A stretch of DNA of 7,841 nucleotides from RYN-431 sp036388295 (GCA_036388295.1 DASVSC010000259.1:1-7841), one strand, 5' to 3'. Counted from the stretch's first letter, positions 1-7,176 are shown. A program made the numbers and translations. Notes: generated by a model not told the origin, from the letters alone.

Positions 1-1
1 G

Positions 2-3000
2 ACCGCGCTCAAGCAGCGCGTCGACCCCGACGGCGTGCGCAACCTGATCTGGCGGCCGCAAGGCGCCACGCGGCTGGAAATCCAGATGCCGCTCACCTCG
101 CAAAGCACGCAGGCGCGCGCCGCCCGCGAGGCCTACGCGACGGCCCGTGAGAAACTGGAAGCCACGAACATTCGCGTCGCCGCCGTGGTCGACGACCTGA
201 CCAACCTTTCCGGCGCGGACCGTGAGGCGCGGATCAGGCAGTACGCCCAGGACAGCAAACTGCGCGGCGAACTCCTGCCGCGCCTGGCGGAGCAGATCGA
301 CCGCCGCCGTGCCGCCCTGGCCGCCAAGGACATCCCGACGGCCGCCGCCGCTCGCATGGAGACCGAAGCCATCGAGGCGCAGCTCAACGACACCAACTTG
401 CCGACGGCCACGCTCGAGACGACGCTCGATCTCGATAAGGACGCCCGCGCCGCACGCTTAAAGCAGCTCAAGGACAAGGCCGCCGATTTCCCCTCGCGGC
501 AGAGCGCGATCGACGCCTTCGCCGGCAGCTTTGACGAAGTCGCCAAGCTCGGCGGCGGGCTCGACAGCGCCGAAGAACTCAAGCGCCTGCTCCGGGGCTC
601 GGGCGTGCTGTCGTTCCACATTCTGGCCAACGACATCGACCCGGCCACGCAGCAGCAGTGGATCACCCGTTTGCAGCAGAACGGCCCGCGTCCGCAGCCC
701 GGCGACATCATGCGTTGGTTCGAGGTCGGCCGAGAGGGCGGCATCAACAGCGTGCCGTATGGCGGCAAGAACTACGCTCTCGTCTACGTCGATTCGCAGC
801 ACAGCATGGTCAATGCCCCGGGCCTGCCGGAATGGGCGGTCCAGACCGTCCGGCCGGGCCAGGACGAGATGGGCGGCAACTCCGTCGACTTCACCTTCGA
901 CTCCGTCGGCGGCCGTCTCTTCACAGAACTCACCAGCCGTTACCGCGCGACCGACTCCCGCCGCTACAACCTCGCACTGGTTCTGGACGAAAAGCTCATC
1001 AGTGCGCCCACGCTGCCCGACAGGCCGATCGGCAACAACGTGCAGATCACGTCAGGGACGGGCGGCTTCTCGAAGTCCGAACTCGACTATCTCGTCACCA
1101 CGCTGTCGGCCGGCTCGCTGCCGGCGCAGCTGACGAACGAACCGATCAGCGAAGTCACCGTCGGCCCGCAGCTGGGTGCCGACAACCTTCGCGCCGGTCT
1201 GGTGTCGTGCGTGCTGGGCCTGGTGATCGTGTTCGTCTTCCTGGTCGGCTACTACTACGTCAGCGGTCTGGTCGCTTTCATTGCCGTGCTGATCAACCTG
1301 GTGCTGATCATCGGCGCGATGACGATCATCAACGCCACGTTCACGCTGCCCGGCGTGGCCGGCGTGGTGCTGTCGGTGGCCATTGCCGTCGACGCCAACG
1401 TGCTGATCTTCGAACGCCTGCGCGAAGAGCAGGCCCGCGGCCTGGGCCTGAAGATGGCCCTGCGCAACAGCTACGACCGTGCGTTCAGCGCCATCTTCGA
1501 CGGCCAGGTGACGACGGCCATTTCGTCGGCGTTCCTGTACGTTTTTGGCTCGGAAGAAGTGCGCGGCTTCGGCCTGACGCTGCTGATCGGCATCGTCACC
1601 AGCCTGTTCACGTCGCTGTACGTCACGAAGACGATTTTCGGCCTAATGGTCGACCGGGGCATGATTCGCGACTTGTCGAGCCTGCCGCGCACGTTCCCGA
1701 AGTGGAACCAACTGCTCACGCCGCGGGTCGACTGGATCAAGCTGTCACCGGCGTTCGTCGCGTTTAGCGTCGCCTTCATCGGCCTGGGCCTGATCTGCTT
1801 CGGCATCAAGCTCAGCCAGGGCCAGGCGCTCGACATCGAGTTCAGCGGCGGCACGGCCGTGCGTGTGGCGCTGCTGCCGCCGGTGGCCGGCGAGAAGCCG
1901 ATCGACCGGGCGACCATGCAGGACTTGCTAAGCGCCCAGAGCCAGAAGCGGCCCACCGATTTGGCCGCCCCGCGCGTCGTCTCGCTCGGCGGCGATAACC
2001 TGCAGTACGAAATCTCCACGCCGACGACCGACGCCCGCGCCGTTCAGGCCGCCGTCATCGAAGCGATCGGCCCGCGGCTCGACATCGCCAAGCCCAGCAC
2101 CTTCGACGCCGTGAGCGACGATTACTCGGCCGCCGAGAACCGCGCGGTCTACCCGATCGAAACGGCGCAGACGCGCATCGAAGGCGTCTCAAATTACCTG
2201 ACGCAATCGCACGTCGGCGGGGCAGCCATCGTGCTGAACAACCTTAACCCGCCGCTGGACGCAAAGACGATCCGCACGCGCGTCCGCGAGCGAGCTGACC
2301 AGGAAAAGCCAGAAGCCCGGCCGGAAAACATTGAGGTCGAAACCTTCGACAACGACCGCCGCGCTGTTGTCGTGATCAGCGATTCGCGCTACGCCTACGA
2401 CGCCGCTGACGCGGCCAAGGCGCAGGCCTGGCGGGCGAGTCTGGCTGCCCCGGCTTGGCAGATGGTCCGCGACGCCGTGAACAACCCGCCGCAACTCAAA
2501 GGCGTGACCAGCTTCAATGCGCAGGTCGCCGACGAAGCCAAGTGGAATACCACGATGGCCCTGATCTTTTCGATCCTGGGCATTCTTGCCTACATCTGGA
2601 TCCGCTTCGGCAACCTGAAGTTCGGCACCGCCACGGTCGTGGCCGCCGTTCACGACGCGCTGTTCGTGTTGGCCGCCATCGGGTTCAGCCATTACTTGGG
2701 GCAGATCGGCTTTATTGAGAATGTCCTGCTGATCCGCCCGTTCCGTCTGGACCTGACGATCGTCGCTGCCGTGCTGACCGTCATTGGGTATTCGCTGAAC
2801 GACACGGTCGTCATTTTCGACCGCATTCGCGAAAACCGCGGCAAGTATGGCGTACTGAGTCGGAAGGTGATCAACGACTCAATTAATCAGACCTTCAGCC
2901 GCACGCTGCTGACCGGCGGCACGTCGATGGGCATTCTGCTGGTGATGTACGTGCTCGGCGGCGAAGGAATTCATGGCTTTACATTCGTGATGCTGCTTGG

Positions 3001-3130
3001 CATTATCGTCGGCACTTATTCCTCGCTTGCCGTGGCGTCGCCGCTTCTCCTTATCGGGAAAACGGTTGACGACAAGGTGACGGGCACGACGACACCGTCG
3101 GGCCCGATCACGACGGCGAGTGCGGGGTAA
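2..3130 (+). CDS. secDF: SecD-SecF fusion, protein translocase subunit (5' end outside window)
   Basis: SecDF is an inner-membrane partner of SecYEG that uses the proton motive force to pull secreted proteins across after SecA has acted. The frame is open from base 2 (TALKQRVDPDGVRNL), so the true start and first membrane helix are missing; the GTG at 35 is internal. Numbering from base 2, the SecD half has LSAGSLPAQL (368-377), five membrane segments (about 397-546) and the SecD signature AVDANVLIFERLREE (462-476). The SecF half begins near 575 with a membrane helix, then LDIEFSGG (610-617), a long periplasmic domain, YIWIRF (864-869), HDAL (884-887) and the SecF signature YSLNDTVVIFDRIREN (930-945). 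Eleven of the usual twelve helices are visible. D464 and D885 probably match the conserved membrane aspartates studied in Thermus SecDF. Both periplasmic domains are longer than usual: about 150 extra residues in SecD (about 31-200) and about 100 or more in SecF. The family call is secure. A yajC gene would be expected upstream, but that lies off the window. Confidence 0.97.
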   Translation, partial: TALKQRVDPDGVRNLIWRPQGATRLEIQMPLTSQSTQARAAREAYATAREKLEATNIRVAAVVDDLTNLSGADREARIRQYAQDSKLRGELLPRLAEQIDRRRAALAAKDIPTAAAARMETEAIEAQLNDTNLPTATLETTLDLDKDARAARLKQLKDKAADFPSRQSAIDAFAGSFDEVAKLGGGLDSAEELKRLLRGSGVLSFHILANDIDPATQQQWITRLQQNGPRPQPGDIMRWFEVGREGGINSVPYGGKNYALVYVDSQHSMVNAPGLPEWAVQTVRPGQDEMGGNSVDFTFDSVGGRLFTELTSRYRATDSRRYNLALVLDEKLISAPTLPDRPIGNNVQITSGTGGFSKSELDYLVTTLSAGSLPAQLTNEPISEVTVGPQLGADNLRAGLVSCVLGLVIVFVFLVGYYYVSGLVAFIAVLINLVLIIGAMTIINATFTLPGVAGVVLSVAIAVDANVLIFERLREEQARGLGLKMALRNSYDRAFSAIFDGQVTTAISSAFLYVFGSEEVRGFGLTLLIGIVTSLFTSLYVTKTIFGLMVDRGMIRDLSSLPRTFPKWNQLLTPRVDWIKLSPAFVAFSVAFIGLGLICFGIKLSQGQALDIEFSGGTAVRVALLPPVAGEKPIDRATMQDLLSAQSQKRPTDLAAPRVVSLGGDNLQYEISTPTTDARAVQAAVIEAIGPRLDIAKPSTFDAVSDDYSAAENRAVYPIETAQTRIEGVSNYLTQSHVGGAAIVLNNLNPPLDAKTIRTRVRERADQEKPEARPENIEVETFDNDRRAVVVISDSRYAYDAADAAKAQAWRASLAAPAWQMVRDAVNNPPQLKGVTSFNAQVADEAKWNTTMALIFSILGILAYIWIRFGNLKFGTATVVAAVHDALFVLAAIGFSHYLGQIGFIENVLLIRPFRLDLTIVAAVLTVIGYSLNDTVVIFDRIRENRGKYGVLSRKVINDSINQTFSRTLLTGGTSMGILLVMYVLGGEGIHGFTFVMLLGIIVGTYSSLAVASPLLLIGKTVDDKVTGTTTPSGPITTASAG

Positions 3131-3200
3131 GGCAAATCGTTCGATCGGCGCCCCTGCAGGATGCGAAGGCGCCGGCGTCCGCGAAGCAGGCCGGGTTCTC

Positions 3201-3218
3201 GGGCGACGATCGTCGCCC
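3201..3218. repeat. Perfect 18-bp palindrome upstream of the LysM gene
   Basis: GGGCGACGATCGTCGCCC equals its own reverse complement. It lies in the 126-base gap after secDF, 38 bases before the ATG chosen for the LysM gene. As RNA it could fold into a 7-bp stem with a GATC loop, but no T-run follows, so a standard intrinsic terminator is unlikely. A dimeric repressor site is possible, though perfect palindromes of this base composition also arise by chance in GC-rich DNA. No convincing promoter was seen in the rest of the gap. Confidence 0.35.
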
Positions 3219-3256
3219 CCGGCGGCGTCCGGACGATTTCAGATCGCGCCTCGGGA

Positions 3257-4192
3257 ATGGAGTCCCTCGTGCTCGTCCTCCGCAAAGAAATCAAAATCGG
3301 CATCGGTGCCGGTCTCACCATCCTCGGCATCGCCGGCGTTTATGGCCTGATGGCCTCGCTGAGCAATTCCGGGGAACACAAAGACGCCGCGTCGGCAGTC
3401 GTCACCAATGACGAAATGGCCGAACGCCAGCGTGCCATCGATTCGGCCATGAACGGCCTGCCGCCGAAGCCGGACGAAGTCGCCGACGTGACGTCGAAAC
3501 TCGAGACCAAGACGGCCGATCCTTTCGCCGAAAGCGCCCGCCCCGATGGCAACAAGGCTGACGTCTGGGGCTCGGCCCTGACCACCGGCCGCGTGGGCAG
3601 CGACATCAAATCGCCCGCCGGCGGCACGGCCAGCGGGCCCACGGTGGTGAAGGCCCCGGTCACGCCGCGCACCGAGAGCAAGCTCGTACAATCCGGTTCG
3701 TCGGCGTTCACTCCGGTCGAAGCGCCCGCATTGACCGAGCGCACTGCCGCGCCGGCCAAGACCGTGTCTGCCTCGACGCCCGCGGGCTCCGGCACCAAGT
3801 ACACCATCAAGCCCGGCGACACGTTCTCGACCATCGCCGCCAAAATGTACGGCAACAAGAAGTTCTCATCGGTCCTCGTCAAAGCCAATCCCGAGATCAA
3901 TCCCAGCCGCATGAAGATCGGCCAGGAGATCACCGTGCCGCCGAAGGACAGCGTCGCCAGCATCGGCGGGGCGATAGACACCGACAGCCAAAACCTGTCC
4001 GCGCCCATCGACGCCAGCCGCCAATACCGCGTTGCTAACGGCGACACGCTCAGCGGCATCGCCCAGAAGCTGTACGGCCGCAGCACGCAGTGGCAGGCGC
4101 TCTATGAAGCCAATCGAACCACGATCGGCCCTGACGAAGCGAAGCTCAAAGTCGGCACGCTTCTCGAACTGCCCCAGCGGCCGGTCCGATAA
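3257..4192 (+). CDS. Membrane-anchored protein with two LysM domains
   Basis: This is a 311-residue protein from the ATG at 3257. The N-terminus has basic residues (LRKEIK) followed by one hydrophobic segment at about 13-34 (IGIGAGLTILGIAGVYG), which reads as an uncleaved anchor with the rest outside the cytoplasm. A low-complexity linker rich in Ala, Thr, Pro and Ser (about 40-178) follows. LysM domain 1 spans about 180-228 (YTIKPGDTFSTIAAKMYG to IGQEITVP), and LysM domain 2 about 256-306 (YRVANGDTLSGIAQKLYG to VGTLLELP). LysM domains bind the N-acetylglucosamine-containing backbone of peptidoglycan. No catalytic domain is visible, so a structural or wall-tethering role is the likely one. 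The start is uncertain: a GTG at 3269 has GGAG six bases upstream and is a good alternative that keeps the anchor. An ATG at 3161 would add an Arg-rich leader that looks non-coding. The gene follows secDF by 126 bases, so co-transcription is possible but not shown. Confidence 0.9.
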   Translation: MESLVLVLRKEIKIGIGAGLTILGIAGVYGLMASLSNSGEHKDAASAVVTNDEMAERQRAIDSAMNGLPPKPDEVADVTSKLETKTADPFAESARPDGNKADVWGSALTTGRVGSDIKSPAGGTASGPTVVKAPVTPRTESKLVQSGSSAFTPVEAPALTERTAAPAKTVSASTPAGSGTKYTIKPGDTFSTIAAKMYGNKKFSSVLVKANPEINPSRMKIGQEITVPPKDSVASIGGAIDTDSQNLSAPIDASRQYRVANGDTLSGIAQKLYGRSTQWQALYEANRTTIGPDEAKLKVGTLLELPQRPVR

Positions 4193-4198
4193 ATCTCG

Positions 4199-4275
4199 GC
4201 CGCAGATGAACGCAGATAGACGCAGATGAGAGTGACGAACCTCTTCATCCGCGTCTATCTGCGTTCATCTGCGGC
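4199..4275. repeat. Intergenic inverted repeat, 31-bp arms built of 10-bp units
   Basis: The left arm (4199-4229) and right arm (4245-4275) are reverse complements with one mismatch, separated by 15 bases. The left arm is itself three tandem 10-base units: CGCAGATGAA, CGCAGATAGA, CGCAGATGAG. The repeat begins seven bases after the LysM stop codon. From general knowledge, dispersed repeats with cores like ATCTGCGTTCATCTGCGG occur between genes in many unrelated bacterial genomes; their origin is not settled. Read in frame, the right arm gives FIRVYLRSSA, a peptide that appears as a false N-terminal extension when gene callers run through such repeats. This is the case here for the glycosyltransferase frame, which stays open back to 4226. 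Confidence 0.9.
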
Positions 4276-4284
4276 TAAGTTTTT
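4199..4284 (+). terminator. Possible intrinsic terminator after the LysM gene
   Basis: The 31-bp inverted repeat would form a long, strong RNA hairpin starting seven bases after the LysM stop. Four bases after the stem comes a run of five T (4280-4284). This fits termination of the upstream transcript, with separate transcription of the glycosyltransferase gene. The stem is much longer than a typical terminator stem and the T-run is short and offset, so the call is tentative. The remaining leader, 4285-4399, shows no convincing promoter or small gene. Confidence 0.4.
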
Positions 4285-4399
4285 CGAACGAACGGTATCA
4301 GAGCAACACTATCGGACGCGGCTGTTGCGTGTCTGGTGTTCACCTTCGCGTGCCGGGCGTCTGTTCAGCGAGTATGCTTCGTTTCGTCCGCTAACCATT

Positions 4400-7066
4400 A
4401 TGACCGTCGTCGCCGATGTACCGCCGTCGCAATCCCTCGCCACCGGCCGCCGCCGGGTGGCCAGTGCCACCACCAATCGCGTGCGCCGGGACGGGAAGTT
4501 CTTCCGTCTCGGGGCCGAGAAGTTCTTCGTCAAGGGCGTGACCTACGGCCCGTTCGAACCGAACAGCCTCGGGGAGCACTACCCCGAACCTGACGACGTC
4601 CGCCGTGATTTCCGCCAGATTCTCGACCTCGGCGCGAACTGCGTGCGCGTCTATTGGAAGCCTAATAAATGGTTCCTCGACATCGCCGAAGAAGTCGGGA
4701 TGAAGGTGTTCGTCGACGTGCCGTGGCCGAAGAACCTGACGTTCATCGGCAACGACGCGGTGATGGACCAAGCCCGCGACGCCGTGCGTGCCGCCGCCCG
4801 CGACTGCGGCAATCACCCGGCCACGTTCGCCATCAGCGTCGTCAACGAGTTGCCCGCCGACATCGTCCGCTTCGTCGGCGCTGAGCCCATCGTCGATTTC
4901 ATCGACGAACTCATTGGCATCGTCAAAGAAGAAGCGCCTGAGTGCCTGGCCACGTTCGCCAACTACCCGACGACAGAGTTCCTGAATCCGCACGACGTCG
5001 ACTTTCTTAGCTTTAACGTCTACCTGCACAAGGAAGAGGTGTTCCGCAATTACCTCGCCCGCCTGCAGATGATCGCCGGCGAAAAGCCGCTGATGCTCGG
5101 CGAGTACGGCATCGACACCAGCAAGGAAAAGACGGAAGAAGAACAGGCCGAAATCCTGGGCACGCACATTCGTTGCGTGTTCGATGAGGGCCTCGCCGGG
5201 ACGTTTATCTTCAGCTACACCGACGACTGGTTCACCGGCGGCATGCACATCACCGACTGGTCGTTCGGCATCGTCCGGCGCGACCGGTCGCCGAAGGCGT
5301 CGTTCGAAACCGTGCAGCGGCTGTTCCGGAAAGTGCCGCAGGTCAGCGACGAGCAGTTCCCGAAAATCAGCGTTCTGATCTGTTCCTACAACGGCGCGAG
5401 CACGGTCGAAACGTGTCTGGCGTCGATGATGCGGATCAAGTACCCGGGCGAAGTCGAAATCATCTTCGTCGACGACGGCAGCACCGACCACACTCAGGAC
5501 ATCGTCCGGAAGTTCCCGTCCGTCATCAATATCCAGCAGAAGAACATGGGCCTGAGCTACGCGCGAAACGTAGCCATGCACGCGGCGACGGGCGAGATCA
5601 TCGTCTACACCGACAGCGACTGCGAAGCCGACGAAGACTGGCTCTATTACATCGCGCTGTCGCTAAAGCGCAGCCGTCACGTCGGCCTCGGCGGGCCGAA
5701 CCTGATTCCGGACGAAGGCAGCTGGGTCGCCGACTGCGTCGGTCTTTCGCCCGGCGGCCCGACCCACGTGATGATCGACGACCGCACCGCCGAGCACGTG
5801 CCCGGCTGCAACATGGCCTACTACCGCTGGGCCGCGCTGCAGGTGAACGGGTTTGACCCGCAGTACCGCGCCGCCGGCGACGACGTCGACTTCATCTGGC
5901 GACTGCAGAACAACGGCTTCAGCATCGGCTTCGCGCCCGCCGCGCAGGTGTGGCACTACCGCCGCAACACCGTCAAGGCTTACCTCAAACAGCAGCGCGG
6001 TTACGGCACGGCCGAGGCGCTGCTGAAGTACAAGCACCCGGACCGGTTCAACGCGCTGGGCGCGTCACACTGGCGCGGCAAGATCTACGGCGGCGAAGAA
6101 ATCGGCGTCAAGATCGGCCGCGACGTGATCTACCACGGCGTGTTCGGCACGGGCCTGTTCCAAACGATGTACCGCCGCCAGACCAGCATGACCGCCGCGA
6201 TGCTGATGAGCATCGAATGGCTGTTGCTGGCGGCGTTCGTGACGTTCATGGGCCTGGCGATCTCGCAGCTGTTCTGGATCGCGGTGCTGATGTTCCTCAC
6301 GCCGGTCGTACTCGCCTGCGTGGCGGCGTATCAAGCGCCCAAACCGAAGCACAAGAACTTCTGGACCAAGCCGCTGATCGCCTACCTGCACTGGCGGCAG
6401 CCGATCACCCGCGGCTGGGCCCGGTACAGCGTGCGCTTGCGTGCCAAGACCCTGGCGGCCACGCGCAGCGGCTACACGCTGACCCGCAAGCTGCCTTTCG
6501 ATCCGCAGCAGCCCAACGTGCTGCGATACTGGTCAAAGAGCCACGAGCGCCTGCACCTGATGGAAGCGATCACCAAAGAAGTGCAGGCGGCCGGCTGGCG
6601 CTACCGCACCGACAGCGGCTGGGAAGGGTGGGACATCGAAATCTTCGGCAGCCGTTACGTGAAGGTCCGCCTCAGCAGCGCCACCGAAATTCACGGCGGC
6701 GGGGCGATGCTCACCCGCGTGCGCGTCGAGCCGCTGATGAGCAAGTTCTGCCTCGTGCTCACCGTCTGCGTCAGCATGCTCAGCGGTTTGCTGCTGCTGC
6801 ACCTGTGGCCGTTCAGCCGGCCGGCGGCGCTGATCCCGATCGTGATGGCGACGCTGTATCTGGTGAACCGCGTGCGTGTGATGCGGCCGGTGCTGGGTCT
6901 GATCGATTCGGTCGCGGACCGTCTGAAGTTCGTCGCCGTGCCGCGTGAGCAGAAGAGCAGCGGGAACATTCAGGACGTGCCGGACGATAAAGAAGTGAAA
7001 AAGGACGAGCCGTCGCCCAGCGAGCATAGCGTCTCCGCCCACGCCGCCGCCGAGCACGCGGCCTGA
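4400..7066 (+). CDS. Fusion of GH-like TIM barrel and family 2 glycosyltransferase, membrane protein
   Basis: This is an 888-residue protein. After a short variable N-terminus without a signal peptide, residues about 29-310 resemble the TIM barrel of clan A glycoside hydrolases (GH2/GH5 type). N149-E150 in SVVNEL sits at the acid/base position and E235 in LGEYGID at the nucleophile position, so the hydrolase site may be intact. Residues about 321-540 are a GT2 domain: KISVLICSYNG, VDDGS (357-361), TDSD (404-407, the metal/sugar-nucleotide motif), PGCNM (468-472) and GDDVDF (493-498, likely catalytic base). The processive QXXRW motif is absent; KQQRGYG (530-536) stands there. Helices lie at about 601-620 and 623-643, an unnamed domain at 644-781, helices at about 782-804 and 808-825, then a polar Ala/His-rich tail. 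The product is unknown; a cell-surface glycan or glycolipid is likely. The ATG at 4400 was chosen because the frame upstream runs through an intergenic repeat. No clear Shine-Dalgarno sequence precedes it. An ABC exporter gene follows after 121 bases. Confidence 0.88.
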   Translation: MTVVADVPPSQSLATGRRRVASATTNRVRRDGKFFRLGAEKFFVKGVTYGPFEPNSLGEHYPEPDDVRRDFRQILDLGANCVRVYWKPNKWFLDIAEEVGMKVFVDVPWPKNLTFIGNDAVMDQARDAVRAAARDCGNHPATFAISVVNELPADIVRFVGAEPIVDFIDELIGIVKEEAPECLATFANYPTTEFLNPHDVDFLSFNVYLHKEEVFRNYLARLQMIAGEKPLMLGEYGIDTSKEKTEEEQAEILGTHIRCVFDEGLAGTFIFSYTDDWFTGGMHITDWSFGIVRRDRSPKASFETVQRLFRKVPQVSDEQFPKISVLICSYNGASTVETCLASMMRIKYPGEVEIIFVDDGSTDHTQDIVRKFPSVINIQQKNMGLSYARNVAMHAATGEIIVYTDSDCEADEDWLYYIALSLKRSRHVGLGGPNLIPDEGSWVADCVGLSPGGPTHVMIDDRTAEHVPGCNMAYYRWAALQVNGFDPQYRAAGDDVDFIWRLQNNGFSIGFAPAAQVWHYRRNTVKAYLKQQRGYGTAEALLKYKHPDRFNALGASHWRGKIYGGEEIGVKIGRDVIYHGVFGTGLFQTMYRRQTSMTAAMLMSIEWLLLAAFVTFMGLAISQLFWIAVLMFLTPVVLACVAAYQAPKPKHKNFWTKPLIAYLHWRQPITRGWARYSVRLRAKTLAATRSGYTLTRKLPFDPQQPNVLRYWSKSHERLHLMEAITKEVQAAGWRYRTDSGWEGWDIEIFGSRYVKVRLSSATEIHGGGAMLTRVRVEPLMSKFCLVLTVCVSMLSGLLLLHLWPFSRPAALIPIVMATLYLVNRVRVMRPVLGLIDSVADRLKFVAVPREQKSSGNIQDVPDDKEVKKDEPSPSEHSVSAHAAAEHAA

Positions 7067-7073
7067 AGTCTGG

Positions 7074-7175
7074 TCCCCTCTCCCGGTATGGCCGGGAGAG
7101 GGTTAGGGTGAGGGCTTCGATTCGAGCGGCAAAAAGCCCTCACCTCACCCTCTCCCGGCCATACCAGGAGAGGGA
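7074..7175. repeat. Long intergenic inverted repeat with a nested hairpin in each arm
   Basis: The arms (7074-7117 and 7134-7175) are near-perfect reverse complements with a few differences, around a 16-base loop. Each arm is also palindromic. CCCTCTCCCGG (7076-7086) pairs with CCGGGAGAGGG (7092-7102) around 5 bases. CCCTCTCCCGG (7148-7158) pairs with CCAGGAGAGGG (7164-7174), one mismatch, also around 5 bases. The element can therefore form one long stem or two small ones. It fills most of the 121-base gap. From general knowledge, sequences with a GGGAGAGGGTTAGGGTGAGGG core are dispersed between genes in many bacteria and behave like REP-type palindromic elements. No transposase or RAYT gene is present here. 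No T-run follows, so it is not a classical terminator, though it could protect the upstream mRNA 3' end. Confidence 0.9.
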
Positions 7176-7176
7176 G
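7171..7176 (+). promoter_or_regulatory. Likely ribosome binding site of the ABC exporter gene, lying in the repeat
   Basis: AGGGAG lies 11 bases before the ATG at 7188, and an AGGAG lies slightly further upstream (7166-7170). Both sit in, or at the edge of, the right arm of the 102-base inverted repeat, so they would be base-paired in either fold of the RNA. The purine-rich site is partly supplied by the repeat itself. Its use as the true Shine-Dalgarno sequence is inferred; the spacing is slightly long. Confidence 0.45.

Noticed and set aside
658..1767. A 369-residue open frame on the + strand inside secDF
   Set aside because: It overlaps the SecD half in another frame and is Arg/Pro/Ala-rich with no motif, as expected of a shadow in GC-rich DNA.
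3161..3256. Upstream ATG giving the LysM protein 32 more residues
   Set aside because: The extra stretch is Arg-rich, spans the 18-bp palindrome and precedes a typical basic-plus-hydrophobic anchor start, so it is more likely leader DNA.
4201..4274. Short 10-base units read as a CRISPR array
   Set aside because: The units are directly tandem and arranged as an inverted repeat, with no unique spacers and no cas gene.
4283..4378. Weak promoter-like hexamers (TTCGAA...CACTAT, and TATGCT at 4373-4378) before the glycosyltransferase gene
   Set aside because: Neither pairs a good -35 with a good -10 at suitable spacing; matches this weak occur by chance.
4391..5581. A 396-residue open frame on the - strand opposite the glycosyltransferase
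   Set aside because: It lies antisense to strongly recognisable GH-like and GT2 sequence, and its residues (Asp, Val, Arg, Ala, His-rich) are the mirror of GC-rich codon use. No domain motif was seen.
5984..6010. KQQRGYG as the processive QXXRW motif of cellulose-synthase-like GT2 enzymes
   Set aside because: The Arg-Trp pair is missing; the pattern fits non-processive GT2 proteins better.
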